Shown here piece after piece: positions 41,056-47,451 of a stretch of DNA of 47,451 nt. How positions within the stretch are numbered: the first letter of the stretch is position 1; each line of letters starts with the position of its first letter. The stretch covers positions 1 to 47,451 of the forward strand of contig JBEKZQ010000667.1 of the NCBI GenBank assembly GCA_049509675.1. The letters are read 5' to 3'. Under the pieces are notes generated by a model, which was given only the letters and a program-made list of their open reading frames with translations, was not told where the DNA came from and made no database searches. The DNA comes from JBEKZQ01 sp049509675. Its GTDB lineage: Bacteria > Planctomycetota > Planctomycetia > Pirellulales > Thermoguttaceae. The position numbers and the translations under genes were made by a program.

Positions 41056-41291
41056 CCATCCACCAGGAAGCTGCGCTGCGCTGGCTGCTCTCGCCATGCA
41101 GGGAGCATGGCGGCACCGTCGGCCGGCGGCTGGCGCGCTACATGCCACATCACGCGACGACTGAGGGAGCGATGAATTTTCGCGAGGCATGGGAGGCGCT
41201 CATGGCGCTGGCCGAGGAGCACCGCGAGGAAATCCTTTTCGGCCGGGAGTTCGCCGTAGGCCAGGCGGTCTGGCCGCGTAGCGGCCGTTGA
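41049..41291 (+). CDS. Small protein with a repeat-derived end
   Basis: An 80-aa protein overlapping the ParB-like gene by 7 bases. MLTIHQEAALRWLLSPCREH and NFREAWEALMALAEEHREEI LFGREFAVGQ are plausible helical segments. The end VWPRSGR and its stop are made by element E (GGCCGCGTAGCGGCCGTTGA). No family recognised. Confidence 0.55.
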   Translation: MLTIHQEAALRWLLSPCREHGGTVGRRLARYMPHHATTEGAMNFREAWEALMALAEEHREEILFGREFAVGQAVWPRSGR

Positions 41292-41463
41292 TGGTAGCCG
41301 TGGGTTTGAATCCCACGGGCCGGGCGCGACGCGCCCCGGCGCCGCATTCCGTCGCGTCGCGACGGCCGGACATCAGGCGTCGCTACGCGACGCATCATCG
41401 CGCGCGGCGCGTCCACCGTGGGTTGAAGCCCACGGCTACCGGCGGGCCATCGCTACGCGATTT
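41272..41463. repeat. REPIN-like paired element E (full copy 2)
   Basis: GGCCGCGTAGCGGCC, CCGTGGGTTTGAATCCCACG, spacer with CGTCGCGTCGCGACGG and GGCGTCGCTACGCGACGC, then CCGTGGGTTGAAGCCCACGG and ATCGCTACGCGATT. Confidence 0.85.
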
Positions 41464-41484
41464 CGGGCCGAAAGCGGGCCTGCC

Positions 41485-41511
41485 GAGAACCGGATTGATA
41501 GTCCGGTTCTC
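41485..41511 (+). terminator. Perfect 10-bp hairpin upstream of recombinase B
   Basis: GAGAACCGGA-TTGATAG-TCCGGTTCTC, followed within 9 bases by CCTTTT. A weak intrinsic terminator or attenuator; a protein-binding site is also possible. Downstream (41512-41567) no other signal is clear. Confidence 0.55.
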
Positions 41512-41567
41512 AGCGGGGCCTTTTCCAGCGCATAATTCCCTGGGGCTCTATCACGGGGAAAATCATC

Positions 41568-42797
41568 ATGCGGATCGCATTTTGGAAGCGAGAGGAAGAG
41601 ACAGATCACCACGAACCACACGAATCACGCGAATCGGGCGCGGCACTGGCCGGGCCGGCGGCGCCGGACAGTACCAATATAATTTCAGCGCCCAACTGCG
41701 CACAAAGCCAGGCGGGCCGTCGGCTGTCGGAGGTTGTGACCCAGTTCTTGGCCCGGCTGGCGGAACTGGGTCGGTCGCCGCGGACCATCAGCGATTACCG
41801 CAGCGCGCTCTGGCTGCTCTTCGAGCATCTCGGTGCGGACCCGGCCATCGAGGCGCTACCCAAAAACCTGCCGACGCGATTCACGGCCTGGCTGCGCAGT
41901 ACTGCGGCGGCGCCGTGGCAGCCGGGGACGCTGCCCGGGGGCTTCGCGCCGGCGGAGGTGGCCCGCTTCCTGGAGACGCCCTCGACGCCGCAGACGCGGC
42001 GCAAGGGGGGCAAACGCGAGCCGCACACGATTGGGCACCAGTTGCGGGGCTGCATGCCCGTATTCAAGCTGCTGGGGCTGGATTGCGAGATCCCCCAAAA
42101 AATCGCGCCTAACCTGGCGTTGCCGCCGGCCGCGGTCCCGGACCGGCACCAGATCGGCCAATGGTGGACGACCGTGCTGTGGAGCAGCCGGTCGACCGTG
42201 GCCGCCGGCCTGCGCCGTCGCGTAGTCCTGGCCCAGGCGATCGTGGTGCTGGTCGGGCTGCGCCTGGGCGAACTGTTGCGGGCCCGGGCCGGCGACGTGG
42301 AAGGAAACTGGCTGCTCGTGCGGCAGAGCAAGACCAACCGCCCGCGGATCGTCTATCTATGCCCGGCGGCACTAGGCCTGGTCCGGGCCTTGCACGAGCC
42401 GGCCGCCGACGAACGCGATTTGCTTGCCGGCAGGCGGCTTTTCGCGGAGCGGTTGATCGGCTGGCCGTTCTCGCGCTCGGCCTGGCTGGACTTGGTCCGC
42501 GAATCCGGGTTGCGGGAAAAGCGCCCGCACCAGGCCATGCGGCAATACTGCTGCACCCGGCTCTTCAATATCAATCCCACGGCCGAGGCGACGCAGCTCG
42601 GCCACGGGATCGGCGTCGTGCCCAAGTATTACCTGGACGTGCTGCGGTTACTGCCGGACATCATGCGCGACTGGCATTGGCCGGCGATCACCATGCGGGC
42701 CAAGGGACGGCGGTTCGCGTGGCCGGAGCGCATCGCGGCCGGCGACGAGCATCCCCGGCGGCTGTACCGGGAATTTAGGCGGATCGTGATGGCGTGA
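41568..42797 (+). CDS. Tyrosine recombinase B, paralogue of integrase A
   Basis: A 409-aa protein. Same architecture as A: SPRTISDYRSALWLLFEHLG in the N-domain, a shared GLDCEIP element, then R232 (VGLRLGELL), lysine in QSKTNRPRIV, H321 (RPHQAMRQYCCTR, again H-x3-R), H in QLGHGIG and Y354/Y355 (KYYLDVL). Residues about 8-22 (KREEETDHHEPHESRESGA) come from a CACGAACCACACGAATCACG repeat. Its role beside A is unclear: excision, resolution of multimers, or a second attachment system. Confidence 0.78.
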   Translation: MRIAFWKREEETDHHEPHESRESGAALAGPAAPDSTNIISAPNCAQSQAGRRLSEVVTQFLARLAELGRSPRTISDYRSALWLLFEHLGADPAIEALPKNLPTRFTAWLRSTAAAPWQPGTLPGGFAPAEVARFLETPSTPQTRRKGGKREPHTIGHQLRGCMPVFKLLGLDCEIPQKIAPNLALPPAAVPDRHQIGQWWTTVLWSSRSTVAAGLRRRVVLAQAIVVLVGLRLGELLRARAGDVEGNWLLVRQSKTNRPRIVYLCPAALGLVRALHEPAADERDLLAGRRLFAERLIGWPFSRSAWLDLVRESGLREKRPHQAMRQYCCTRLFNINPTAEATQLGHGIGVVPKYYLDVLRLLPDIMRDWHWPAITMRAKGRRFAWPERIAAGDEHPRRLYREFRRIVMA

Positions 42798-43137
42798 CGC
42801 ATTGGCCGCGTAGCGGCCGCTGATGGTAGCCGTGGGTTTCAACCCACGGAACGGGCGCATCCCATGCCGCATTCCGGCCGCGTAGCGACGATTGACGGTC
42901 AGGCGTCGCTACGCGACGCATCATCGCACGCGGGCTGGAGACCGTGGGTTGAAACCCACGGCTACCATCGGGCCATCGCTACGCGATTCCGGGGCCGACC
43001 ATCGGGCAATCGCTACGCGATTTTGGGCCTTCTGGCGCGGTCGGGTTGTATCGATTAGCAACTTCAAAAAAGACGTGCGCGCCCTTTTTTTGCTATCGCG
43101 CACCGATCGCGAAGAGTTTGCCGTCACATGGCGACGG
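42798..43137. other. 340-bp region between convergent genes
   Basis: Mostly element E. Then 43046-43137 contains GTGCGCG-CCCTTTTTTTGCTAT-CGCGCAC (43075-43103), a 7-bp inverted repeat with a T7 in its loop. A short open stretch near here (SNFKKDVRALFLLSRTDREE) looks protein-like but has no clear start; it may be a gene remnant. Confidence 0.5.
42804..43024. repeat. REPIN-like paired element E (full copy 3, extended)
   Basis: Both arms as in copies 1 and 2, plus a second partial right end (CATCGGGCAATCGCTACGCG) after 42989. Confidence 0.85.
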
Positions 43138-44076
43138 TTATGCCGCGGCTGACGACGCCAGCCGAGCATGGAGCCTTGCCTCAAGCTCGCGCTGCTCTTC
43201 GATGGGCAGCCGGCTGATGACGCGATCCAGACGCACTAGCCGCGGTTGTACAGGCTTGTCTTTCCTGGGGCGCAAGGCGGTCACCTGATCGGCGATCGCC
43301 TTGGCAGTCAGATGCCGCTCGAGGATTTGCCGCATCAGCCCCCTGGCCAGATCGCCGAGACCCGGGCGGACGTCCCATTGCTCCGTCACCGGATCGCGCT
43401 TCACGAGCGGGCAAAGCGCGCGAACCGTGGAAAGCGGCAGGAGCTCCACGGTATCGGCCCCCAAGAGTCGCGCGACCCAATAACAGGCGATTACGCGATT
43501 GACCCGCGCTGCCTCGCCGGTGATGCCCAGGTCGGCCAGGGCCTTTCTGAGTTGCTGGACGGCCGCCGGCCGATCGGGCTGCTGTGAGACCCACTGCCAG
43601 GCCAGGCAGCCCAGCCGCAACGCGCGGCGGGTGGCCTGGCAATCGTACTTGGTCCACTCGCCGAGGACCTCCTCGATCGTCAGTTGCCGCGGCTCGCGGG
43701 TTTTGGCCAGGGCCTCGGCCAGCGTGGCGCGGGACTGGGGGACAGTGGGGCGTGGGGCGTGGGGCGTGGGGCGTGAAGACGCCCCACGGTCCACGACCGC
43801 CTCGCGAATCACGGCGGCAGCCGGCGGGGTGTCGGTCGCGCCGGCTGCGGCGGCAAGGGGGACAGTCCCAGTTTCGTTGAACGAAACTTGGGACAGTCCC
43901 CGGCACTCCCGCGCCGCCGCGGCGGCAGTTGTGGCGCCTGCGGCCGCGGTCGGCACAGTGGGGCCGGGCATGACGGCCGGACCGGGTGGGAGTGGAGGCT
44001 GTGGATCGGTGGGCGCGGCGACCGGAAAACCATGCCGGAACAGGATATTGTGGATCGACTCGATCGACTCGATCAT
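43138..44076 (-). CDS. Leftward protein of unknown function with two repeat insertions
   Basis: A 312-aa protein with GGAGG ribosome site. Residues about 1-130 are low-complexity: Pro/Ala-rich, then GLSQVSFNETGTVPL from the GGGACAGTCCC palindrome (43857-43901) and ASSRPTPHAPRPTVPQ from a GGGGCGTGG repeat (43744-43796). The C-terminal 170 residues are folded: LTIEEVLGEWTKYDCQATRR ALRLGCLAWQWVSQQ, VNRVIACYWVARLLGADTVE, VRPGLGDLARGLMRQILERH. A helical DNA-binding or partition-like fold is possible. Isolated, facing left, with its own control region, so probably a regulator. Confidence 0.6.
   Translation of the reverse strand: MIESIESIHNILFRHGFPVAAPTDPQPPLPPGPAVMPGPTVPTAAAGATTAAAAARECRGLSQVSFNETGTVPLAAAAGATDTPPAAAVIREAVVDRGASSRPTPHAPRPTVPQSRATLAEALAKTREPRQLTIEEVLGEWTKYDCQATRRALRLGCLAWQWVSQQPDRPAAVQQLRKALADLGITGEAARVNRVIACYWVARLLGADTVELLPLSTVRALCPLVKRDPVTEQWDVRPGLGDLARGLMRQILERHLTAKAIADQVTALRPRKDKPVQPRLVRLDRVISRLPIEEQRELEARLHARLASSAAA
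43857..43901. repeat. GGGACAGTCCC palindrome (repeat F), in frame in the 43138 gene
   Basis: Same family as 12325 and 34408. It is read from the minus strand here without breaking the frame. Confidence 0.85.
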
Positions 44077-44523
44077 GGCCGCCTCCGGGGCTGAAAAGAG
44101 GCCGGCCCGGAAAACCCGCCAAGGACCGGGCCGGCGTCGCGCTCGAAACCCTCAAGAAATGAATCGGGCCGCAGAGCGTGACCACTGCGGCCCGGTTGAA
44201 ACGGTGGTGATGCTTTCGTTATCGGCTGCCGTGGGTTGTGCCCTGAAAAGCAGTTAGGGCGCGTGTTGAAAATTTGCAACGTCTGCGGTTTGCACGTTCA
44301 CATTTTGCATCATAGAGTTTGTCGGACAGAGAAGCTCTTAGCATGCTTCCAATTGCGCCGGCCATGCCGGTTCTGCCATGTGAAATGAATCATCGCGATT
44401 GAACGAATTCGCCCGCTGCGCGCCGCGCCCATCAGCGCGACCGGAACTCCAGCTAGAGCAGCTACGCGACCCGGTCGTGCGGGCGCGGCCCTTTTGAGCA
44501 AAACATTGAAAGCTGAAAACTAC
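44077..44523. promoter_or_regulatory. 447-bp divergent control region with hairpins and operator-like site
   Basis: Hairpin 1: GCCGGCCCGG (44101-44110) with CCGGGCCGGC (44126-44135), followed on the minus strand by CTCTTTT, so it may attenuate the leftward gene. Hairpin 2: CGGGCCGCAG (44165-44174) with CTGCGGCCCG (44185-44194). TTGAAAATTTGCAA (44266-44279) matches the repressor motif; TTTGCA and TTTTGCAT follow. No consensus promoter is certain. A CTGAAAACT repeat (44507-44522) touches the next start. Confidence 0.6.
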
Positions 44524-44703
44524 ATGGGACACGTCACGTCGCGAACGAAGGGCCGAGAGACGAAGCCGGCGAAGCCGGCCGCCGCGCTGAAACAGCTCGA
44601 TGAGCTGGTCCTGACCAAGCGGAACCTGGGGACGCTGGTGATCGCCGATCGGCGCTATGCGGGCCAACAGAAGAGCCGCAGTTACCAGGTGATGATCCTC
44701 TGA
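44524..44703 (+). CDS. Small basic protein of unknown function
   Basis: A 59-aa protein (MGHVTSRTKGRETKPAKPAA ALKQLDELVLTKRNLGTLVI) ending in SRSYQVMIL. ATG 44524 is used because an earlier TTG would translate repeat. Late-region neighbour of small genes; no family recognised. Confidence 0.5.
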   Translation: MGHVTSRTKGRETKPAKPAAALKQLDELVLTKRNLGTLVIADRRYAGQQKSRSYQVMIL

Positions 44704-44738
44704 ACTAGAGGGTCCACGAAAGACACGAGAGTCACGAA

Positions 44739-45017
44739 ATGCGCAAAGCTACCGCCGCGAAGTTGCTGGCCACCATCGACAAGACCCTGGCCAAAGGCAA
44801 GCAGTACTACCGCACGGCCGGCGAATTGAAACAGCAGCTCGTCGCCGCTGTGCTGGATAGTCCGAAGGGCCGGCTGGACCTGCCCAACGGCAAGGCCGTC
44901 ACCCTTCGCGATCCGTTCGTCGGACCCAACGGCGAGCCCAAAATGGTCTGGAAGCAGGCCGGCTTCGACCGCTGGGAACTGCAGGTGATCGATGCGCCCG
45001 CCGGCACTAATCCCTAA
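44739..45017 (+). CDS. Small phage protein of unknown function
   Basis: A 92-aa protein. AAKLLATIDKTLAKGKQYYR TAGELKQQLVAAVLDSPKGR is helical and basic; DLPNGKAVTLRDPFVGPNGE with FDRWELQVID looks like a small beta unit. The upstream 31 bases are a CACGAAAGACACGAGAGTCA repeat, and the last residues (GTNP) are from a TAATCCC run (45006-45036). Confidence 0.6.
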   Translation: MRKATAAKLLATIDKTLAKGKQYYRTAGELKQQLVAAVLDSPKGRLDLPNGKAVTLRDPFVGPNGEPKMVWKQAGFDRWELQVIDAPAGTNP

Positions 45018-45036
45018 TCCCTAATCGCTAATCCCT
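45006..45036. repeat. TAATCCC run
   Basis: Four reverse units spanning the stop of one gene and the space before the next start at 45040. Confidence 0.75.
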
Positions 45037-45039
45037 CTG

Positions 45040-45447
45040 ATGGCCTTTCTCGCCCATGACGACACGCTCCGCGGCCGCATCGGCAGCCGGCACATCGGCG
45101 GCCTGAGCGTCGAGGTGGCCTGCGACGACCAGACGCAGCGACACTTGCGGGCGGGCAAGGGCAGCGGGCTGAGCGTCGATCCGTTCCCGCGCTGGAAAAG
45201 CCGCTTCGCCAAGTCGAGCGGATTCGAGCCGGAGCGGGACGGCCGGATCGCGCCGGCGATCGGCAGCGCAAGACAGAAAGCCGCGGCGCGGGCGTATCAG
45301 GACGTTGCCACAGGCGCGGCCGCAGACGCCCTCGCCGATCGGCGCGACGCACACCCGGAAGTTCCGTGCGGCGGGGAGCGTGGACCCTGCGGCGTCTTCG
45401 GCCCACGTCCCACGCCCCGCACCCCACGCGCGTCGGAGGCCGCATGA
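45040..45447 (+). CDS. Late-region protein of unknown function
   Basis: A 135-aa protein. GSRHIGGLSVEVACDDQTQR HLRAGKGSGLSVD and SARQKAAARAYQDVATGAAA are its protein-like parts. The C-terminal 30 residues (GERGPCGVFGPRPTPRTPR) are from a GGGGCGTGG repeat. It overlaps the hydrolase gene by ATGA, so they are coupled. Could be a partner of that enzyme. Confidence 0.55.
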   Translation: MAFLAHDDTLRGRIGSRHIGGLSVEVACDDQTQRHLRAGKGSGLSVDPFPRWKSRFAKSSGFEPERDGRIAPAIGSARQKAAARAYQDVATGAAADALADRRDAHPEVPCGGERGPCGVFGPRPTPRTPRASEAA

Positions 45448-46094
45448 GCACCACCCTCACCATTGCCACGCCGGCCAAGCGGCACAAAGTAAAGTACCTG
45501 CACTGCGGCGGGCCGACCTTTCGGCGGCACGCGCAGCAATTCTTCGGCCTGGCCAGCGGCGACGCGGTCTGCTACCGGCGGGACAACACGCTGGAGGACC
45601 TGGTTATCTCGCACGCGACCCAGTGCCCATGGATCCACGTGGGCATGATCGCCTGGAACGCCGACCGCGAGGAGTGGGAGATCATCGACACGCGGCAGTG
45701 GCGGGGCGGCCGCCGGCAATCGCTCATCGAAGCGGTCCGCGAGAATCCCGGCCACTGGGACCATTTCGCCACCAACCCGGGCGATCGCTGGCCGGAATAT
45801 AACCGCCGCCTGGCCGTGGCGAAGATGGACGAGTTCATCGATCGGAATTATGGCTGGGGAAACCTGCTCCGCGATGCGTTGACCCACATCCCGATCGTCC
45901 AGGCCTGGTTCCCCGTGGACCTGGCCGATGGCTCCGATGGTGGCGACCTGCCGTTCTGCTCGCAGGCATTCGCCCTGGCCACGCGGGTCGGCGGGGGAGT
46001 GGACATCTGCCCGCACCGGGCCGATCGCTACACCGAGCCGGTCCACGTCGTGCAGAGTTTGTTCTGCGAGTATCGGGGAACGTTCGTTTCGTGA
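45444..46094 (+). CDS. Permuted papain-fold (YiiX / NlpC-P60-like) hydrolase
   Basis: A 216-aa protein. H65 in ISHATQCPWIHVGMIAWN comes before C172 in DLPFCSQAFALATRVG, the reversed order found in circularly permuted NlpC/P60 proteins such as YiiX. After the cysteine, DICPHRADRYTEPVHVVQS is typical of that family. Such enzymes cut peptidoglycan peptides or lipid/peptide amide bonds. No signal peptide, so it would need a holin or virion delivery. Endolysin is the leading idea. Confidence 0.72.
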   Translation: MSTTLTIATPAKRHKVKYLHCGGPTFRRHAQQFFGLASGDAVCYRRDNTLEDLVISHATQCPWIHVGMIAWNADREEWEIIDTRQWRGGRRQSLIEAVRENPGHWDHFATNPGDRWPEYNRRLAVAKMDEFIDRNYGWGNLLRDALTHIPIVQAWFPVDLADGSDGGDLPFCSQAFALATRVGGGVDICPHRADRYTEPVHVVQSLFCEYRGTFVS

Positions 46095-46162
46095 AGCGTG
46101 GGGCGTGGAGCGTGGGGCGGGAAGAGAATGACTAAAACAGGAAAACACGAAAGAGAACAGCC

Positions 46163-46616
<454 letters not shown>

Positions 46617-46650
46617 TCGCCCCACGGTCCGCGGTCCACGCCCCACGATA

Positions 46651-46806
46651 ATGGAAACCTCCCTCCACACCCTGATCGCCAATCCGCACCTGAGAGTGGG
46701 ACTGTTCGTGCTCGGGGCGGCGCTGGTCGGGCTGAGCCATGAGGATCACGAGTGGTGGAAGTTCGCAGGGCTGGCGACACTGGTCCTGACGCACTGGCTC
46801 TTATAG
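46651..46806 (+). CDS. 51-aa membrane protein, holin candidate
   Basis: METSLHTLIANPHLRVGLFV LGAALVGLSHEDHEWWKFAG and so on: two hydrophobic stretches (about 15-29 and 36-51) split by a charged HEDHE loop. Small size, two short membrane segments and placement directly before an exported peptidase fit a class II holin. No family match claimed. Confidence 0.6.
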   Translation: METSLHTLIANPHLRVGLFVLGAALVGLSHEDHEWWKFAGLATLVLTHWLL

Positions 46807-46905
46807 AGCAGATGAGCAACAGAGCAGGTGAGCAGGTGAAAGGCAGAAAAACAACCATTTTGGCGTTCCGATCTACTGGTCTCCTGTTCGCAATTCTCCT
46901 GTTCT
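46806..46905. repeat. GGTGAACAGG pair spanning the peptidase signal peptide
   Basis: Forward GAGCAGGTGAGCAGGTGAAA (46823-46840) includes the start codon region; reverse-like CTCCTGTTCGCAATTCTCCT (46879-46900) encodes the LLFAILL core of the signal peptide. Confidence 0.6.
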
Positions 46906-47450
46906 GCGGCTCGGCCGCCGCCGGACCGCCGATCGAAGTGCCCGCCGAACTGCGGCACGCAAACTATCTCGACGCGGCCGGGCGCGGTTCCTGCGGTTTC
47001 GCCGCGGCCGAGGATCTTCTCGTCGCCGAAGGCCGGCCTGATGAGGCCGCCTACTGGCGCGCACACTTCGCCGGGCCGACGTGGATCCGAGACCTGCCCC
47101 GCAAGGCGCAGCTCCGACACCTGGCGTGGGACGCGACGGAGTGCGGCGACGAGGCCTGGTTGCAGGCCGCGAGCGACTTGCACCTGGCGGCCGTGATCGG
47201 CTGGGGCACTTACCAGCAGCGACTATTGCGCGGCCTGGTCTGGATCCCCGGCCACGCCGTGCTATTTCTCGGTTTCGACGCCGACCATGCGTGGTATCTC
47301 GACAGCAACGGACCTGCCGGATACCGCATGCGACCCCGTGCGGAGTTCCTGCGGCTATGGCGGACGGCCGGCGGCGACGGATTTACCTTGATTCCAACCG
47401 ACCGTGGGTTGAAACCCACGGCTACCATCGGGCCATCGCTACGCGATTAG
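46836..47450 (+). CDS. Exported papain-like cysteine peptidase (C39-type fold)
   Basis: A 204-aa protein from GTG 46836; ATG 46812 is an alternative but starts with repeat residues. Signal peptide: KGRKTTILAFRSTGLLFAIL and LFCGSAAAG with cleavage near residue 30. Mature part: C53 in GRGSCGFAAAEDLL, H140 in WIPGHAVLFLGFD and D156 (or N158) in WYLDSNGP, in papain order. It would act outside the cell membrane, perhaps on peptidoglycan or envelope protein. The last 15 residues (RGLKPTATIGPSLRD) and the stop are encoded by element E. Stop is within the terminal repeat. Confidence 0.75.
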   Translation: MKGRKTTILAFRSTGLLFAILLFCGSAAAGPPIEVPAELRHANYLDAAGRGSCGFAAAEDLLVAEGRPDEAAYWRAHFAGPTWIRDLPRKAQLRHLAWDATECGDEAWLQAASDLHLAAVIGWGTYQQRLLRGLVWIPGHAVLFLGFDADHAWYLDSNGPAGYRMRPRAEFLRLWRTAGGDGFTLIPTDRGLKPTATIGPSLRD

Positions 47451-47451
47451 C
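47330..47451. repeat. Terminal direct repeat, right copy (same as 1-122)
   Basis: Exact 122-base match to the window start, including the half element E at 47402-47448. Confidence 0.95.

Noticed and set aside
43046..43152. A short gene reading SNFKKDVRALFLLSRTDREE
   Set aside because: Protein-like but without start codon or ribosome site, between repeats; kept only as a possible remnant.

Overview
This window reads as the complete genome of a temperate, tailed, HK97-fold bacteriophage (siphovirus-like). Bases 1-122 are repeated exactly at 47330-47451, so the molecule closes to a circle (or is terminally redundant) of 47,329 bp. It is very GC-rich and densely coded. Intergenic DNA is full of short repeats (GGGATTA heptamers, CAGTGTTCAG runs, GGTGAACAGG runs, GGGGCGTGG runs, CCGTGGGTTGAAACCCACGG palindromes) of a type I associate with Planctomycetota, perhaps Pirellulales. 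The host is therefore an inference from repeat style and protein flavour, not from a marker gene.

Layout on the circle: (1) 44.5-47.45 kb and 0.15-1.9 kb, small late genes and probable lysis genes: a permuted papain-fold hydrolase, a 51-aa holin-like protein, an exported cysteine peptidase, two membrane proteins and an HNH nuclease. (2) 1.9-4.8 kb, glycine-rich and beta-rich virion or fibre proteins. (3) 4.8-12.9 kb, packaging and head: HNH, a possible cos region, TerS, TerL, a portal with a nuclease-like tail, MuF-like protein, prohead protease. (4) 13.1-16.9 kb, a five-gene cargo island between protease and capsid: GH130-like protein, class I methyltransferase, radical SAM enzyme, LexA-type DNA-binding domain, DNA methyltransferase. 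(5) 17.3-28.6 kb, major capsid, connectors, tail tube, tail chaperones with a predicted -1 frameshift, tape measure, tail tip and fibre, a glycosyltransferase-like gene. (6) 28.7-32.2 kb, leftward cluster of seven small genes. (7) 32.2-32.9 kb, the control and attachment region: divergent promoters, a tRNA-Lys 3' half as attP core, and an XRE repressor. (8) 33.3-42.8 kb, early genes: CsrA, tyrosine recombinase, zinc ribbon, a lambda-O-like initiator with iterons inside its gene, ParB, second recombinase. (9) 43.1-44.1 kb, a leftward gene of unknown role.

Likely workings: the repressor controls its own promoter and a rightward early promoter through a shared TTGCAAATT motif; the recombinase integrates at the 3' end of a tRNA-Lys(TTT) gene; replication starts at the iterons; terminase packages DNA into the HK97 capsid.

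The most unusual trait is that at least ten repeat families sit at most gene junctions and also run in frame into coding sequence, supplying start regions, C-terminal tails and stop codons of many phage proteins. All functions are assigned by reading motifs; no database search was run.
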